64,000 nt of DNA from an uncultured Prevotella sp. (GTDB taxonomy: Bacteria > Bacteroidota > Bacteroidia > Bacteroidales > Bacteroidaceae). The DNA lies in contig ONAR01000014.1 of the NCBI GenBank assembly GCA_900315835.1, forward strand, positions 1-64,000. The letters are read 5' to 3'. A program made the translations under genes and the position numbers. Shown piece by piece: positions 8,503 to 18,522 of this stretch. The notes below the pieces were generated by a model. That model was not told the DNA's origin. It was given only the letters and a program-made list of their open reading frames with translations, and did no database searches. Position 1 is the stretch's first letter. Every line of letters begins with the position of its first letter.

Positions 8503-10122
8503 TCAACGTTTAACATCCCACCACAATCTTGTACCGGCATTATCTTCTCCATTAAGAAGCTTGACGGCTGCCTGCGTATTGGTACTGTTGTTAGAATATT
8601 CGGTTGTCGGGAACTTCAGACGACTGATCATCTCTCCCTGTTTTACTTCTCTTTGATAATCATAGGATTGTATCTTCACCCAACCTGGATAGCCCGTGCG
8701 GCGCATTTCACTCCATGCCTCCTGCCCATCAGGGTAGAGTGCTATCCATTTTTGTATCATGATACGCTCCAACTTCTCATCATTACTTGCTGCATCGTCC
8801 CATGCAACAGGAAGCATCGACAACATACTGCTTACGTCAGTTGATCTACCCGTCGATACATCAACGAAAGCCGACTTGGGCAAGTTGGTTTTGTTATTAA
8901 TGTATCCATCCACGTTAGCGGCAACTCCAGCAGAAGCAAAGGATGTACGAATTCCTTCTTCATAATATTGTTGGACAGTTTTATCTCCTAATCCAAACCT
9001 CAGTTTTGCCTCAGCCAAAAGGAAATAAGCTTCAGCTGCATGTACCCACTGCATATCGCTGCCTTGACTAAAGTTCATTCGGGAAGTGACTCCCTTATAG
9101 CTTGCTTTGTTAATATGACTCATGCCATTTCTAACACCATGAAATTCGCCCGTTTCGTCTGCCGGCTGGAAATAGACTGAAAGACGTGGATCATTGTAAC
9201 CATTAAGATAGCAATCCATTGTAGCACTCATGTGTTCGTCGTCCCAGCTTGTTCCTATCTCCCACAAAGGATGACGGAATGTTAAAGTCGTTGTCTGATG
9301 GAGAATGGCATCATCATCGGCAGATTTCATGAGTCCGATGCGCTGACTTATCGCAGCCTCAGCTTCCTGACGGGCCTTAGCTTCGTCAACATTAGAGATA
9401 CGCATGGCCAGGCGAAGCCTGATTGTATTGGCGAGCCGGATCCATTTGGTCACATTGCCATTATAAACATTGTCGTAATCGGCAAGATAAGTACCCGACT
9501 TATTTGTAGATACATAATCCGTAAGGACTGTGATCGCACTGTCAAGCTCATTGAAAAACTGATCATAGACATCTTTTTGAGCATCATATTCCACTTGAAC
9601 AGCTTTACCAAACTTACTGTATGGTATAGGTCCATACATATCGGTAATGCGGTTCATGGCCAGGACCTTGACCACATTCGCCAAGGCTCTTGCCGGCGAA
9701 TTTGAGGTCGTCACATCATTAATAGATTTCCATGGCTGCATGATGTTCTTGTACGCATCGTTGAACGGGGCGTTATACCAGTTCCAATAAAGCGCATAAT
9801 GGTCGTTATTGTAAGGAGCATAATCCCATGATGTGATAGGTGCGAAATAGCTGGCAAAAAGGTCGCCTTCCAAAGCCTGGGTAATCTGATATTCGCCACC
9901 CATGTCCTTACCAACAATGAATACGCCACGCTCCATCTGAGAGAAATAAGCGCCTGTGTTCAAGTTGTCTTGCTGCATTTCTTCCGGTGAAACCTCATTC
10001 GGATTGACATTCCATTTTTCAAATTCATCTGTACACGACGAAAATGACAATCCACAGAGAAGAAGTGTGCAACCAAGCACATTTTTTATTATCATATTAG
10101 ACTCTTTCATCGATTGTATCAT
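8503..10122 (-). CDS. SusD/RagB-type outer-membrane glycan-binding lipoprotein
   Basis: SusD-like protein of 539 aa. A signal peptide ends in the lipobox SFSSCTDEFEKWN, followed by NVNPNEVSPEEMQQDN, typical of the SusD-like group with an N-terminal Asn-Pro motif. Alpha-helical TPR-like parts follow (for example VHAAEAYFLLAEAKLRFG). It forms a lid on the SusC pore and delivers oligosaccharides. The ATG at the given start overlaps the susC stop (TAATG), which implies translational coupling. An internal ATG 12 bases later (MKESNM) would give a more ordinary signal peptide, so the true start may be 10110. It lies directly upstream of the GH18 gene, and the pair defines the locus as glycan-directed. 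Confidence 0.93.
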   Translation of the reverse strand: MIQSMKESNMIIKNVLGCTLLLCGLSFSSCTDEFEKWNVNPNEVSPEEMQQDNLNTGAYFSQMERGVFIVGKDMGGEYQITQALEGDLFASYFAPITSWDYAPYNNDHYALYWNWYNAPFNDAYKNIMQPWKSINDVTTSNSPARALANVVKVLAMNRITDMYGPIPYSKFGKAVQVEYDAQKDVYDQFFNELDSAITVLTDYVSTNKSGTYLADYDNVYNGNVTKWIRLANTIRLRLAMRISNVDEAKARQEAEAAISQRIGLMKSADDDAILHQTTTLTFRHPLWEIGTSWDDEHMSATMDCYLNGYNDPRLSVYFQPADETGEFHGVRNGMSHINKASYKGVTSRMNFSQGSDMQWVHAAEAYFLLAEAKLRFGLGDKTVQQYYEEGIRTSFASAGVAANVDGYINNKTNLPKSAFVDVSTGRSTDVSSMLSMLPVAWDDAASNDEKLERIMIQKWIALYPDGQEAWSEMRRTGYPGWVKIQSYDYQREVKQGEMISRLKFPTTEYSNNSTNTQAAVKLLNGEDNAGTRLWWDVKR

Positions 10123-13100
10123 TAGAAATTAACTTTTACTGAGAAACCCAAGTTGCGAAGGCTGGGCAGCATGAAGTAGTCCATACCATCAAAACCTGTT
10201 CCCGTGCTGGCGGTCAGCTCAGGATCATACGGAGCCTTGCAATAGAACATAAGCAAGTTGCGACCGGTAAAGGCTACATTCATGCCTTGAATCCATGGCA
10301 CCCACTTATTAATGGGAATGTCATACCCTAAAGACAATTCCGCAAGACGAACATTGGTAGCACTGTAAACATAATAGGATCCAACACCTGACCCAACGGT
10401 CTGATACCATTTCTGCACTGCGGGCATTGTACCACCATTTACAGGCACATATCCCCTATCGCGTGCTTCGGCTGTAGCCTTAGAGACACCGTAAGTGTCC
10501 ATCAGAGCCTGAGTCATAGAGACACCGACACCACCAATTCGTGCCTTTATCAAGCAGGAGAGGCTAATGCCATTCCAAGAAAACGTATTACGCCATCCCA
10601 TCCGGTATTTCGCCTGAGAATTACCGGCATAGATATAACCGTCTTTATACTTGCCGGCATTTTTGTCAACCATGACATCGTTGGTCTGGTAGTCAACATA
10701 GATGAAACCTTGATTGTCAGTCTTCAGAGAAGTCACATACAGATCACCCATCGAACCTCCTTCAGTTATCATGGATTTAACATTACCCAAAGTGATCAAA
10801 TTCAAGTAATCCTGTGAAATAGTCAGACCATTAGCCAACGAAGTAGGCTTAAGCAGCTTTACGACTTTGTTCTTGTTGAGTGAGTAAGTAAAAGTTGAAG
10901 ACCAGTTAACCGGACCCAAAGGTTGGTTGAGAGTAAGATTAACCTCAATACCCTTGTTGTTAATCTGTCCACCATTGATATAGATGCTGCTGTAACCGGA
11001 CGAAGAGGGTAACGTCGGGTTGAAGAGCTGGTTATAAGTGGAAGTGTGATAAAGAGAAACATTCAGGTTAATCTTGTTCCCCCACAGATGACTTTCAACA
11101 CCTACCTCCCACGACTTTGTCCGCTCAGGCTTGATGTCGCTGTTGGGATAGGTTGGAAGGGTTGTAGGTGTTCCACTCTCAAACGGATAAGTCTGGAAAG
11201 GCACGAAACGCTTCGGTGCATTACCCACCTCGCTGTAACTGCCACGAACCTTGAGGAAAGTCAGCACATTATTTTTAATCCCCGGAATAAGGTCGGTGAG
11301 GATACCTGTCAGTCCCACCGACGGATAGGCAACAGACGAATGACCTGTTCCGGCAAGAGCAGATGCCCAGTCGATACGGCCGGTGAGATCGAGGTACAAA
11401 CGGCTCTTCCACCCAAGCTGAGCAGTCGCGAACACACTCTGCACCTGATCATGATAGATGCTCTCATCTGGCTTTATGCTGGAGATATTCAACTGGCTTA
11501 AAGTAAACTTATTGGCAACCGAGTTAAGATCTCCCCCGACAGAAAAATACTTATAATCAACATCTTGAATCGAGCTTCCTAAGGCACCCGTCAGCGAAAA
11601 GTCACCGAAATACTTGTCGATATTGAGCATCACGTCGCCATAAATCTGACGTGTGGTCTCATCGTTCTTCTCATAGTAACCATACTTACCGGCGAAGATA
11701 CCATCGGTACTTGCAGAATATTTCTTCTCATAAAGTGCAGAGGTATGGTCAACCTTAGCACGACCGCTGAGCGAAATGCCCTTGGCGATGTCGTAAGTGA
11801 GGCCGCCGCTGACGATGAAACGGTCCTTATGGTTCACCATGTTGTCGCGGTTGATAATCCAGTAGGGGTTCTGCATACCTATACCATTGTTACCCCAAGG
11901 CCAGTATTGCGTCTTGAAACCACGGCTCTCATCGTACATCTCAAACAACTGATAGGTGTTGAGGCTGTAGCTCGGCGACATCAGATAAACGGGAACGATT
12001 GGATTCATGTACTGACCCTCAGCCACCATGTTGCGCTCGCGCACGTTCATATACATGGCGCTCAAGTCCATGTGCAGCTTGTCCTTGATGAGGTCGGTCG
12101 TATTGCGCATGGAGATGTTGTAACGGTCGAGGGTATTGTTCTCTACGATGCCCTCAGCATTGGTCGATGCCAAAGACAGGAAGGTCTGGCTGCGGTCTGA
12201 ACCTGTGGAAATCGTCACAGCGTTACCCTCGTTGTAACCCGTCTGGAAGAAATCAAGGGGATCGTAGCTTGAAGGCTCAGTAAGCTTATTGCCCCAACTT
12301 TGCAGTTCACCCGTAGCAGCGCCATAGGTGTTCTGGAACTCCGGTGTGCGGAAAGGACTCATAAACGAGGTGTTGTTGGTGTAAGTGACGTGGGTCTTAC
12401 CTTCCTGACCTTTCTTCGTACGGATCATGATGACACCGTTCTGAGCCTCACTACCATAAAGGGCAGAGGCGGCAGCACCGCTAAGCACCGACACGCTCTC
12501 AATGTCCTCAGGGTTGATCATTGAGGCACCGTCACCTGACTGGCCAAAACCTCTAAACCAGTTATTCGGCTGAGTGGTCTGCAGCGAAGGCATGGGGATA
12601 CCGTCGATGACATAGAGTGCATTGTTGTTGTTGCTGATCGACTTGGCACCACGCATCACAACCTTCACGCCACCACCGATACCAGACGAGCTGCTGCTAA
12701 TCTCAACGCCGGCCACCTTGCCGGCAAGGGCATTCATGAAGTTGGCATCCTTGACGCCGGTAATGTCGTCACCATTGAGCTGCTGCACATTGTAGCTCAG
12801 GGCCTTAGCCTCTTTCTTGATACCGAGGGCGGTGACGACGACCTCGTTCAGGGCCTGGGTGTTCTGCGACATCCTGACCTCAAGATTGGTGCCGTTGGCC
12901 GTCACAATCTTCGGCTCGTAACCGAGGTAGCTCACCTCGAGCTCTGCACCGTTGGCGGCATTGATAGTGAAATTACCGTCGATGTCGGTCACCGTGGCGT
13001 CTTTCTCGCCCTTAACGCGAATGGTAGCACCGATAATCGGGTCACCGTTCTCGTCAAGCACCTGGCCTTTCACCGTGCGCTTTGCACCCTTCGAGGTGTT

Positions 13101-13433
13101 CTGCTGCACCTGCTGATGAGTGGCGTTGCTCTTGTGGATTGTCACCATCCGACCATTGATGGTGTAAGTCAGGTTACGGCCACTTAATACCTCATTGAGT
13201 ACAGTGCTCACTGGGGTCTGCTTAAAGGTGGCGTTCACCTTGCCTGCCGATTTCACATCATCCACATTGTAGATGACTGAAAGCTTGGTTTGCTGTTTGA
13301 TCTCCTCCAGCACGCTACGCAGTGAAGCGTTGCGGAACGTCTTGGTCACTGTCTGTGCCGACAGTCCCAAAGACCCAATGAGGAAAACAGCACACAGAAA
13401 GACTTTCAATAGTCTGTCATGCTTCTTGTTCAT
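10122..13433 (-). CDS. SusC/RagA-type TonB-dependent transporter with STN domain
   Basis: Outer-membrane transporter of 1103 aa. Order: signal peptide (about 1-26), STN domain (about 30-105, TKTFRNASLRSVLEEIKQQT), CarboxypepD_reg-like domain (about 120-195, VKGQVLDENGDPIIGATI), TonB-box and plug region (LNEVVVTALGIKKEAKALSY, about 205-330), then a beta-barrel ending in an aromatic-rich strand (NLGFSVKVNF). It imports oligosaccharides using energy from the TonB-ExbBD complex encoded at 59501-62531. The extra STN domain means it can also signal to a periplasmic FecR, most likely the one encoded 137 bp upstream at 13571-14578. It is coupled to susD by a one-base stop/start overlap. Confidence 0.95.
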   Translation of the reverse strand: MNKKHDRLLKVFLCAVFLIGSLGLSAQTVTKTFRNASLRSVLEEIKQQTKLSVIYNVDDVKSAGKVNATFKQTPVSTVLNEVLSGRNLTYTINGRMVTIHKSNATHQQVQQNTSKGAKRTVKGQVLDENGDPIIGATIRVKGEKDATVTDIDGNFTINAANGAELEVSYLGYEPKIVTANGTNLEVRMSQNTQALNEVVVTALGIKKEAKALSYNVQQLNGDDITGVKDANFMNALAGKVAGVEISSSSSGIGGGVKVVMRGAKSISNNNNALYVIDGIPMPSLQTTQPNNWFRGFGQSGDGASMINPEDIESVSVLSGAAASALYGSEAQNGVIMIRTKKGQEGKTHVTYTNNTSFMSPFRTPEFQNTYGAATGELQSWGNKLTEPSSYDPLDFFQTGYNEGNAVTISTGSDRSQTFLSLASTNAEGIVENNTLDRYNISMRNTTDLIKDKLHMDLSAMYMNVRERNMVAEGQYMNPIVPVYLMSPSYSLNTYQLFEMYDESRGFKTQYWPWGNNGIGMQNPYWIINRDNMVNHKDRFIVSGGLTYDIAKGISLSGRAKVDHTSALYEKKYSASTDGIFAGKYGYYEKNDETTRQIYGDVMLNIDKYFGDFSLTGALGSSIQDVDYKYFSVGGDLNSVANKFTLSQLNISSIKPDESIYHDQVQSVFATAQLGWKSRLYLDLTGRIDWASALAGTGHSSVAYPSVGLTGILTDLIPGIKNNVLTFLKVRGSYSEVGNAPKRFVPFQTYPFESGTPTTLPTYPNSDIKPERTKSWEVGVESHLWGNKINLNVSLYHTSTYNQLFNPTLPSSSGYSSIYINGGQINNKGIEVNLTLNQPLGPVNWSSTFTYSLNKNKVVKLLKPTSLANGLTISQDYLNLITLGNVKSMITEGGSMGDLYVTSLKTDNQGFIYVDYQTNDVMVDKNAGKYKDGYIYAGNSQAKYRMGWRNTFSWNGISLSCLIKARIGGVGVSMTQALMDTYGVSKATAEARDRGYVPVNGGTMPAVQKWYQTVGSGVGSYYVYSATNVRLAELSLGYDIPINKWVPWIQGMNVAFTGRNLLMFYCKAPYDPELTASTGTGFDGMDYFMLPSLRNLGFSVKVNF

Positions 13434-13529
13434 TGCTTGTAGGTTTTATAGTTCTAATTAAATGAATAAAATGAGTCAGTCTATGAAGATTGGAGCAGTA
13501 ATGGGCTGCTGATGCTGCCCAGGGGTGGA

Positions 13530-13545
13530 GGCTGCCGTGGCAGCC
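13530..13545 (-). terminator. Perfect hairpin between fecR and susC
   Basis: GGCTGCC and GGCAGCC form a 7-bp stem with a 2-base loop. The hairpin lies 26 bp past the stop of the fecR-like gene and about 97 bp ahead of susC on the minus strand. No U-run follows, so it may be an RNA stabiliser or attenuator rather than a full terminator. Confidence 0.4.
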
Positions 13546-13570
13546 CAAGGGGTAGAGCGAGGCGTTACGA

Positions 13571-14578
13571 CTATCTCTCGATAGTGACGTGACGGCCATG
13601 CCGCACAATCTTTGTGCCGGTGACCTGACGCAGTGCCTGCAGCAGATCTTCCAGCTTCATCGCACTCGTGATGGAGATTGACAAGCGCGTTGTCTTCAAC
13701 TTCGCTGAGCGGATGTCGATATCCACGTCGTATTGGCGTGAGAGTATTTTGGCAAACTCGTCGAGGGTAATCTCGCCGTAGTCAGCACCATTGTTGGTCC
13801 AGACATTCTGCTCATCGCTTCCGGTCAGCTTGGTCAGCTTACCCGTACTGCGATTGAGCCTCACTGTCTGGCCCGGGGTCATCATCACTTGTTCCTGACC
13901 GCGGTTGATGCAGACGCTGCCTTGCAGCAGCGCGGTCGTCACCATGGGGTCATCGGCATAGGCCGTCACTGTGAAGCGTGTACCTTTCACCACCACGTCG
14001 TAGCCGTTGGTGCGGACGGTGAACTCCTGACCGTCCTGCTTATGTTTCACTTGGAAATAGCCCTCACCTTCGAGCGATACGTTGCGGTTGGCCTCGTTAA
14101 AATCGGAGGCATAGCGCAGGGTACTGCCCGCATTGAGCCACACCTCACTGCTGTCGGGCAACAACACGTGGGTCTTACTGCCCATCGGGGCTGTCAATGC
14201 ATATTGCTGAACGGGCTGGTTGGGTTTGAGCCAATAGGTCAATACGCCGCTCATCACCATCAGTAAGACGACTGCCGCAGCGGCGGCCAGACGGCGAAGC
14301 GTGATGAAACGGGTATGAACAGCGGGCTCATCCGTCTGAGTGGGCTGCTGCAAGCGGTTGACCACATTGGCAAAGGCCAAGGTCGTACGCTCGTCCATGA
14401 AGTGACCGGACTGCCACTCGGCCTCCCACTGGCGGAAAGCAGACAGATGCGTAGCATCCTGCTTCAAATATTGAAACAGCACTTGCTCTTCTTCCGGGGT
14501 TATCGTGCCCTCGAAATAGCGATTGGCGATGGCTTTGATGTTGTCTTGCATCTGTATGTTCTTTTGGGTCATATTCAT
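13571..14578 (-). CDS. FecR-type anti-sigma factor paired with SusC
   Basis: FecR family protein of 335 aa when started at the ATG ending at 14578; the longer frame upstream begins only with a TTG codon and is Gly/Val-rich without merit. The cytoplasmic N-terminal part contains YFEGTITPEEEQVLFQYLKQ. One membrane helix lies at about 97-116. The periplasmic FecR domain has LLPDSSEVWLNAGSTLRYAS and SLEGEGYFQVKH, and a DUF4974-like STN-like tail ends the protein. It is predicted to hold an ECF sigma factor until the STN domain of SusC signals substrate. No sigma gene stands next to it, which is unusual; the sigma factors at 2975-4180 are the only ones in the window. Confidence 0.9.
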   Translation of the reverse strand: MNMTQKNIQMQDNIKAIANRYFEGTITPEEEQVLFQYLKQDATHLSAFRQWEAEWQSGHFMDERTTLAFANVVNRLQQPTQTDEPAVHTRFITLRRLAAAAAVVLLMVMSGVLTYWLKPNQPVQQYALTAPMGSKTHVLLPDSSEVWLNAGSTLRYASDFNEANRNVSLEGEGYFQVKHKQDGQEFTVRTNGYDVVVKGTRFTVTAYADDPMVTTALLQGSVCINRGQEQVMMTPGQTVRLNRSTGKLTKLTGSDEQNVWTNNGADYGEITLDEFAKILSRQYDVDIDIRSAKLKTTRLSISITSAMKLEDLLQALRQVTGTKIVRHGRHVTIER

Positions 14579-14771
14579 TAAGGTAACAACTCGGCAAACG
14601 CCAACCCACCCTCCTACCCCCACTTTTTTCAAATTATTTTAGACATAAAGAGAGGTGACCATCACGGCCACCTCCCTTACCTTGTTGCATGAAGCAAGCT
14701 TTAAATATAACAGGTCGTTATCCTTCAATCTTTTCGTTAGACTAACAGCTAATCATGTTCAGTAATTCTGT

Positions 14772-17171
14772 TTACTCTACATTGACGGTGGCCTTGAGCC
14801 GGATGTCGTCGGAGGCAGCCCCCGCCATGAATTCCACCTCACCGGGTTCAACCACCTGTTGCATCTGCCGGTTGATGATGCTCAGGTCGGCCTCACCCAC
14901 CAGCAGCTCCACCTGTTTCGTCTCGCCGGCTTTAAGCGAGAGGCGCTTAAACCCACACAGCTGCATGGCGGGCTGCGAAACGCTTGACACCGTATGGTGC
15001 AGATAGAGCTGCACCACTTCGTCACCGTCGAGCGAACCGGTATTGGTGACATCCAACGTGACGGCATATTGATGGCTGCCGCGCGGCGTCACCCGCATGT
15101 TGGCGTAGCGGAAGGTGGTATAGCTCATGCCGGCACCGAAGGCGTAGGCAGGAAGGGCCGGGCCCTCGACATAGTTGTGCGGCAACGGCACGCGCTTGTT
15201 GTAATACACGGGTAACTGACCCTCGCTGGCGGGAACAGAGAACGGCAGACGTCCGGCAGGATTGACCTTGCCAAAGATGACGTTGGCCAGCGCCTCGCCA
15301 CCGGCCTCACCGGGATAATAAGCGCAAAGCAGGGCGTCGGCATTGGCCTTGGCCCAGTTCATGTTGAGCGGCCGGCCCTCAATATACACCACGATGATTG
15401 GTTTGCCCGTAGCCTTCAAGGCCTTGAGCAACTTCATCTGGTCGCCGAGCAATGTGAGCGTAGAACGGTCGAAGCCCTCGCCGCAATCCATGTCGCTGAT
15501 GGCACTGTTGCTGGCCTCGGCAGCTCCCGTTGCCTTATAATTGGTCTTGAAATCGCGGGCACTCGACCCACCTACGGCCACGATGACGGCGTCGGACTGA
15601 CGTGCCGCAGCCACGGCAGCGGCAATATCGCTGTTGGTGGTATCGCGGATGGCGCAGCCCTTGGCGTAGACCACATGGTCCTCGCCAACCAGTGCCTTGA
15701 CGCCTTGCAGCAGCGTAGTCACCTTGCCTTCGGCCTGTGGAGCCGTGTAGTCGCCGAGCATGTTGTACACGTTGTCGGCATTGGGTCCGACGACGGCCAC
15801 TTTCTTGCCCTGTGCCAGCGGCAGCGTGCCGTTGTTCTTCAGCAACGTAACCGAAGCCACAGCCACACGCAGCGCCACGTCGCGGCTGTGGGCGTCGTGC
15901 ACCGCACTGGCGGCCTTCTCGTCTACGAAAGGATGCTCAAAGAGTCCCATCTCCATCTTCATCGTCAGCACGCGGCGGCAAGCCTCATCGATGAGCGTCG
16001 AATCCATCTTACCCTGACGGGCGGCGTCGACAAGCGTCGCATAAGCCTTACCACCGAGGTCGACGTCAACACCGGCGCGCATTGCCATCACAGCAGCATC
16101 CTGCAGAGAGGCAGCCACATGGTGGGTCTCATAGATGCCATCGATGCTGTAGAGGTCGGACACCACAAAACCCTTGAACTGCCAGTCGTGGCGCAGCACG
16201 CCATTATAGAGGTCGCCGTTGCCGGTCGAAGGCACGCCGTCGATGGAGTTGTAGGACGTCATTACCGATAAAGCACCGGCATTGACGGCATCGTGGAACG
16301 GCCGCAGGAAATGCTGCCTGAGGTCGCGCTCACCAAGGACGCTCTGGTTACCGTTCTGTCCGCCTTCGGTCGTTCCGTAACCGATGAAATGCTTCAGCGT
16401 GGCCAGCGTGGCATAGGGCTTGTCAAGATGTCCGGCACCCAAGCCATCGACCTCGGCCGCACCCATCTTACCGGCCAGAAACGGGTCCTCACCCATCGTC
16501 TCCTCCACACGCGACCAGCGGGCATCTCGCGCCAGGTCGAGGACGGGACCATAACTGATGTGGGCACCCTGCAGTCGGATTTCCTTACCAATGACCTCGC
16601 CCATCTCGCGGGCCAGTTCAGGTTGCCATGTAGCGGCCACACCGATGCCCGTGGGGAATACGGTGGCACCGATGGCCATGTGGCCGTGGGGTGCTTCCTC
16701 GGCAAAGAACAGAGGAATGTAGAGGCGCGAACGTTTGAGGTAGTCGCGCTGTAAGGCATTGCAGGCCTTGGCGGCCAACTGCGGATTGAGACCGTTGTCG
16801 AGCGTCTTCTGCGTCCAGGGGTCGGCGCGGAGCGTGGCCCACAGCATGCCAATATGAGAATCCACCACTTCGGGCACAAAGCGGGCTGAAGGCGTCACCT
16901 TGTTGCCCATGCGGTCGTAGTAGAACCAACCGAGCGGACAACGCAGCTGTCCGACTTTCTCTTCAAGGGTCATGCGCTGCAACAGGTCGCTCACGCGTTG
17001 CGCTATAGGCAGGGATGCGTCGCGGTAAGGCAACAGCTCGCGCTTGGCCGTTTTAGCTGATACGGCGGCAGGCAGCAACAACACTGCGGCGGAAAGAAAG
17101 AGTAAAGGTCGGCGCATCAACGTCGCGAGGCGATGGCGTAAGCCGTTACTCCTTATTATATATGTATTCAT
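14772..17171 (-). CDS. GH3 family beta-glycosidase
   Basis: Secreted glycoside hydrolase family 3 enzyme of 799 aa, a normal length. I chose the ATG ending at 17171 (MNTYIIRSN) because it precedes a signal peptide (about 18-40, RRPLLFLSAAVLLLPAAVSA) and lies 28 bp after the MFS stop. The N-terminal TIM-barrel domain has LKHFIGYG and MGEDPFLAG. The likely catalytic nucleophile is D339 in GFVVSDLYS. The alpha/beta sandwich domain covers about 400-640 and a fibronectin III-like domain the last 100 residues. GH3 members remove terminal beta-glucose, xylose or GlcNAc by retaining hydrolysis; the exact specificity cannot be read here. It probably acts in the periplasm on oligosaccharides imported by SusCD, with the product going to the MFS transporter encoded upstream. 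Confidence 0.92.
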   Translation of the reverse strand: MNTYIIRSNGLRHRLATLMRRPLLFLSAAVLLLPAAVSAKTAKRELLPYRDASLPIAQRVSDLLQRMTLEEKVGQLRCPLGWFYYDRMGNKVTPSARFVPEVVDSHIGMLWATLRADPWTQKTLDNGLNPQLAAKACNALQRDYLKRSRLYIPLFFAEEAPHGHMAIGATVFPTGIGVAATWQPELAREMGEVIGKEIRLQGAHISYGPVLDLARDARWSRVEETMGEDPFLAGKMGAAEVDGLGAGHLDKPYATLATLKHFIGYGTTEGGQNGNQSVLGERDLRQHFLRPFHDAVNAGALSVMTSYNSIDGVPSTGNGDLYNGVLRHDWQFKGFVVSDLYSIDGIYETHHVAASLQDAAVMAMRAGVDVDLGGKAYATLVDAARQGKMDSTLIDEACRRVLTMKMEMGLFEHPFVDEKAASAVHDAHSRDVALRVAVASVTLLKNNGTLPLAQGKKVAVVGPNADNVYNMLGDYTAPQAEGKVTTLLQGVKALVGEDHVVYAKGCAIRDTTNSDIAAAVAAARQSDAVIVAVGGSSARDFKTNYKATGAAEASNSAISDMDCGEGFDRSTLTLLGDQMKLLKALKATGKPIIVVYIEGRPLNMNWAKANADALLCAYYPGEAGGEALANVIFGKVNPAGRLPFSVPASEGQLPVYYNKRVPLPHNYVEGPALPAYAFGAGMSYTTFRYANMRVTPRGSHQYAVTLDVTNTGSLDGDEVVQLYLHHTVSSVSQPAMQLCGFKRLSLKAGETKQVELLVGEADLSIINRQMQQVVEPGEVEFMAGAASDDIRLKATVNVE

Positions 17172-17199
17172 AAGTTGAGTTTTATGGGTTGTCGTCGGG

Positions 17200-18495
17200 T
17201 TAATCCTTTTGCTTCTCCGGTACGCTGTCAGGATAGGTGAATGGTACGAACCACGTGATGAGCAAAGCGGGGATGGTGCAAACCAACACGACGCAGAAGA
17301 ACGTGCGGTAGCCCAACGCATCGCTCACCAGTCCGCTGATCATGCCGGGAATCATCACGCCGAGGTTCATGATGCCGCTGGCAAAGGCGTAATGGGCCAT
17401 CTGGTGCTTACCGGGCGCTACCTGCTGCATCATAAACAGCGTCAGGCCGACGAAGCCGAAGCCATAGCCGAAATACTCCAAGACGATACCCATGCCGATA
17501 TACAACAGACTCTCGGGTTGGAAGATAGCTAACAGCGTATAAGCGACGAAAGGCAGGTTGAACACCAATGCCAGACGGAACAGGCAGTGTTGCAAGCCTT
17601 TATGGGCAATGTAATAACCGGCGAGGATGCTGCCAATGACGAAGGCGGCCGCACCGAAGGTGCCATAGCAGATACCAATCTGCTGTTCGGTCATGCCCAG
17701 TCCCTGATCGGCGCGCGAGGCCTTGAGGAACAACGGTACAATCTTCATCACAAAACCTTCGGCGAAGCGATAAAGGATGATGAAGCAGATGTAATAAACG
17801 ATGTGCTTCTTCTGGAAGAACTCCATGAACACCCGACCCAGCTCGCGCAGCGACTCGCGGGCGCCCGGCTTGACCTCCACCTGACTGCCAGAGGAGGGAA
17901 GAATGAAGAAATGCCAGATACCAAGCGCCAGCATCATGCTGGCAATGATGAGCATGATGATGGTCCACGCCATCTGTACGCCGTAGCTGTCAATGAAGAT
18001 GCCGGCAAGATAGACGAGACCACCTGTGGCAGCAATCTTTGCAATATTGTAGAAGGCGCCCTGCCATCCTATCCACCGGGCCTGGTCCTCCTTGCTGAGT
18101 ACCGACATATAAGTGCCGTCGGCGGCAATGTCGTGTGTGGCTCCACTCATGGCGATGACCGCCAACAGGGCAATGGTGATGGCGAAGAAGTGGGGCAGGT
18201 GGAGCGCGAAGGCTACCAGCGCAAAGACCACACCCGAGATTAACTGGGTGAGGACAACGAAGAACTTCTTGGTGCGGTAGAGTTCGAGGAAGGGACTCCA
18301 CAAGGGCTTGAGCGTCCAAGGCAGCATGATGAGTGACGTCCAGAAGGCGATCTGCCGGTCGCTGACGCCGAGGCCTTTATACATAAGCGAACACACCATG
18401 TTGAGCACAACGAAGGGAAGGCCCATCGCAAAATACAGCGTTGGAACCCATGCTACCGGACTCACATGGCGGGTGTCTGAGGAAGAATGTTGCAT
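17200..18495 (-). CDS. MFS transporter, AmpG/sugar-porter-like
   Basis: Inner-membrane transporter of 431 aa with about 12 hydrophobic segments, typical of the major facilitator superfamily. The start (YFAMGLPFVVLNMVCSLMYK) and the segment LMLPWTLKPLWSP-like (ILPWTLKPLWSPFLEL region) resemble the AmpG/PAT-type subgroup, which carries muropeptides or other small glycans. It is the first gene of a likely two-gene operon with the GH3 enzyme (28 bp apart). A role in taking the mono- or disaccharide product of that enzyme into the cytoplasm is plausible but inferred. A repeat with a 9-base period sits 28 bp upstream of its start and may influence its expression. Confidence 0.85.
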   Translation of the reverse strand: MQHSSSDTRHVSPVAWVPTLYFAMGLPFVVLNMVCSLMYKGLGVSDRQIAFWTSLIMLPWTLKPLWSPFLELYRTKKFFVVLTQLISGVVFALVAFALHLPHFFAITIALLAVIAMSGATHDIAADGTYMSVLSKEDQARWIGWQGAFYNIAKIAATGGLVYLAGIFIDSYGVQMAWTIIMLIIASMMLALGIWHFFILPSSGSQVEVKPGARESLRELGRVFMEFFQKKHIVYYICFIILYRFAEGFVMKIVPLFLKASRADQGLGMTEQQIGICYGTFGAAAFVIGSILAGYYIAHKGLQHCLFRLALVFNLPFVAYTLLAIFQPESLLYIGMGIVLEYFGYGFGFVGLTLFMMQQVAPGKHQMAHYAFASGIMNLGVMIPGMISGLVSDALGYRTFFCVVLVCTIPALLITWFVPFTYPDSVPEKQKD

Positions 18496-18522
18496 TGATA
18501 TAGGATTGTTGTTTTTTAGCTT

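Noticed and set aside
14579..14632. Longer N-terminus for the second FecR
   Set aside because: It would start with TTG and add MKKVGVGGWVGVCRVV-like residues that do not match the family; the ATG ending at 14578 fits better.
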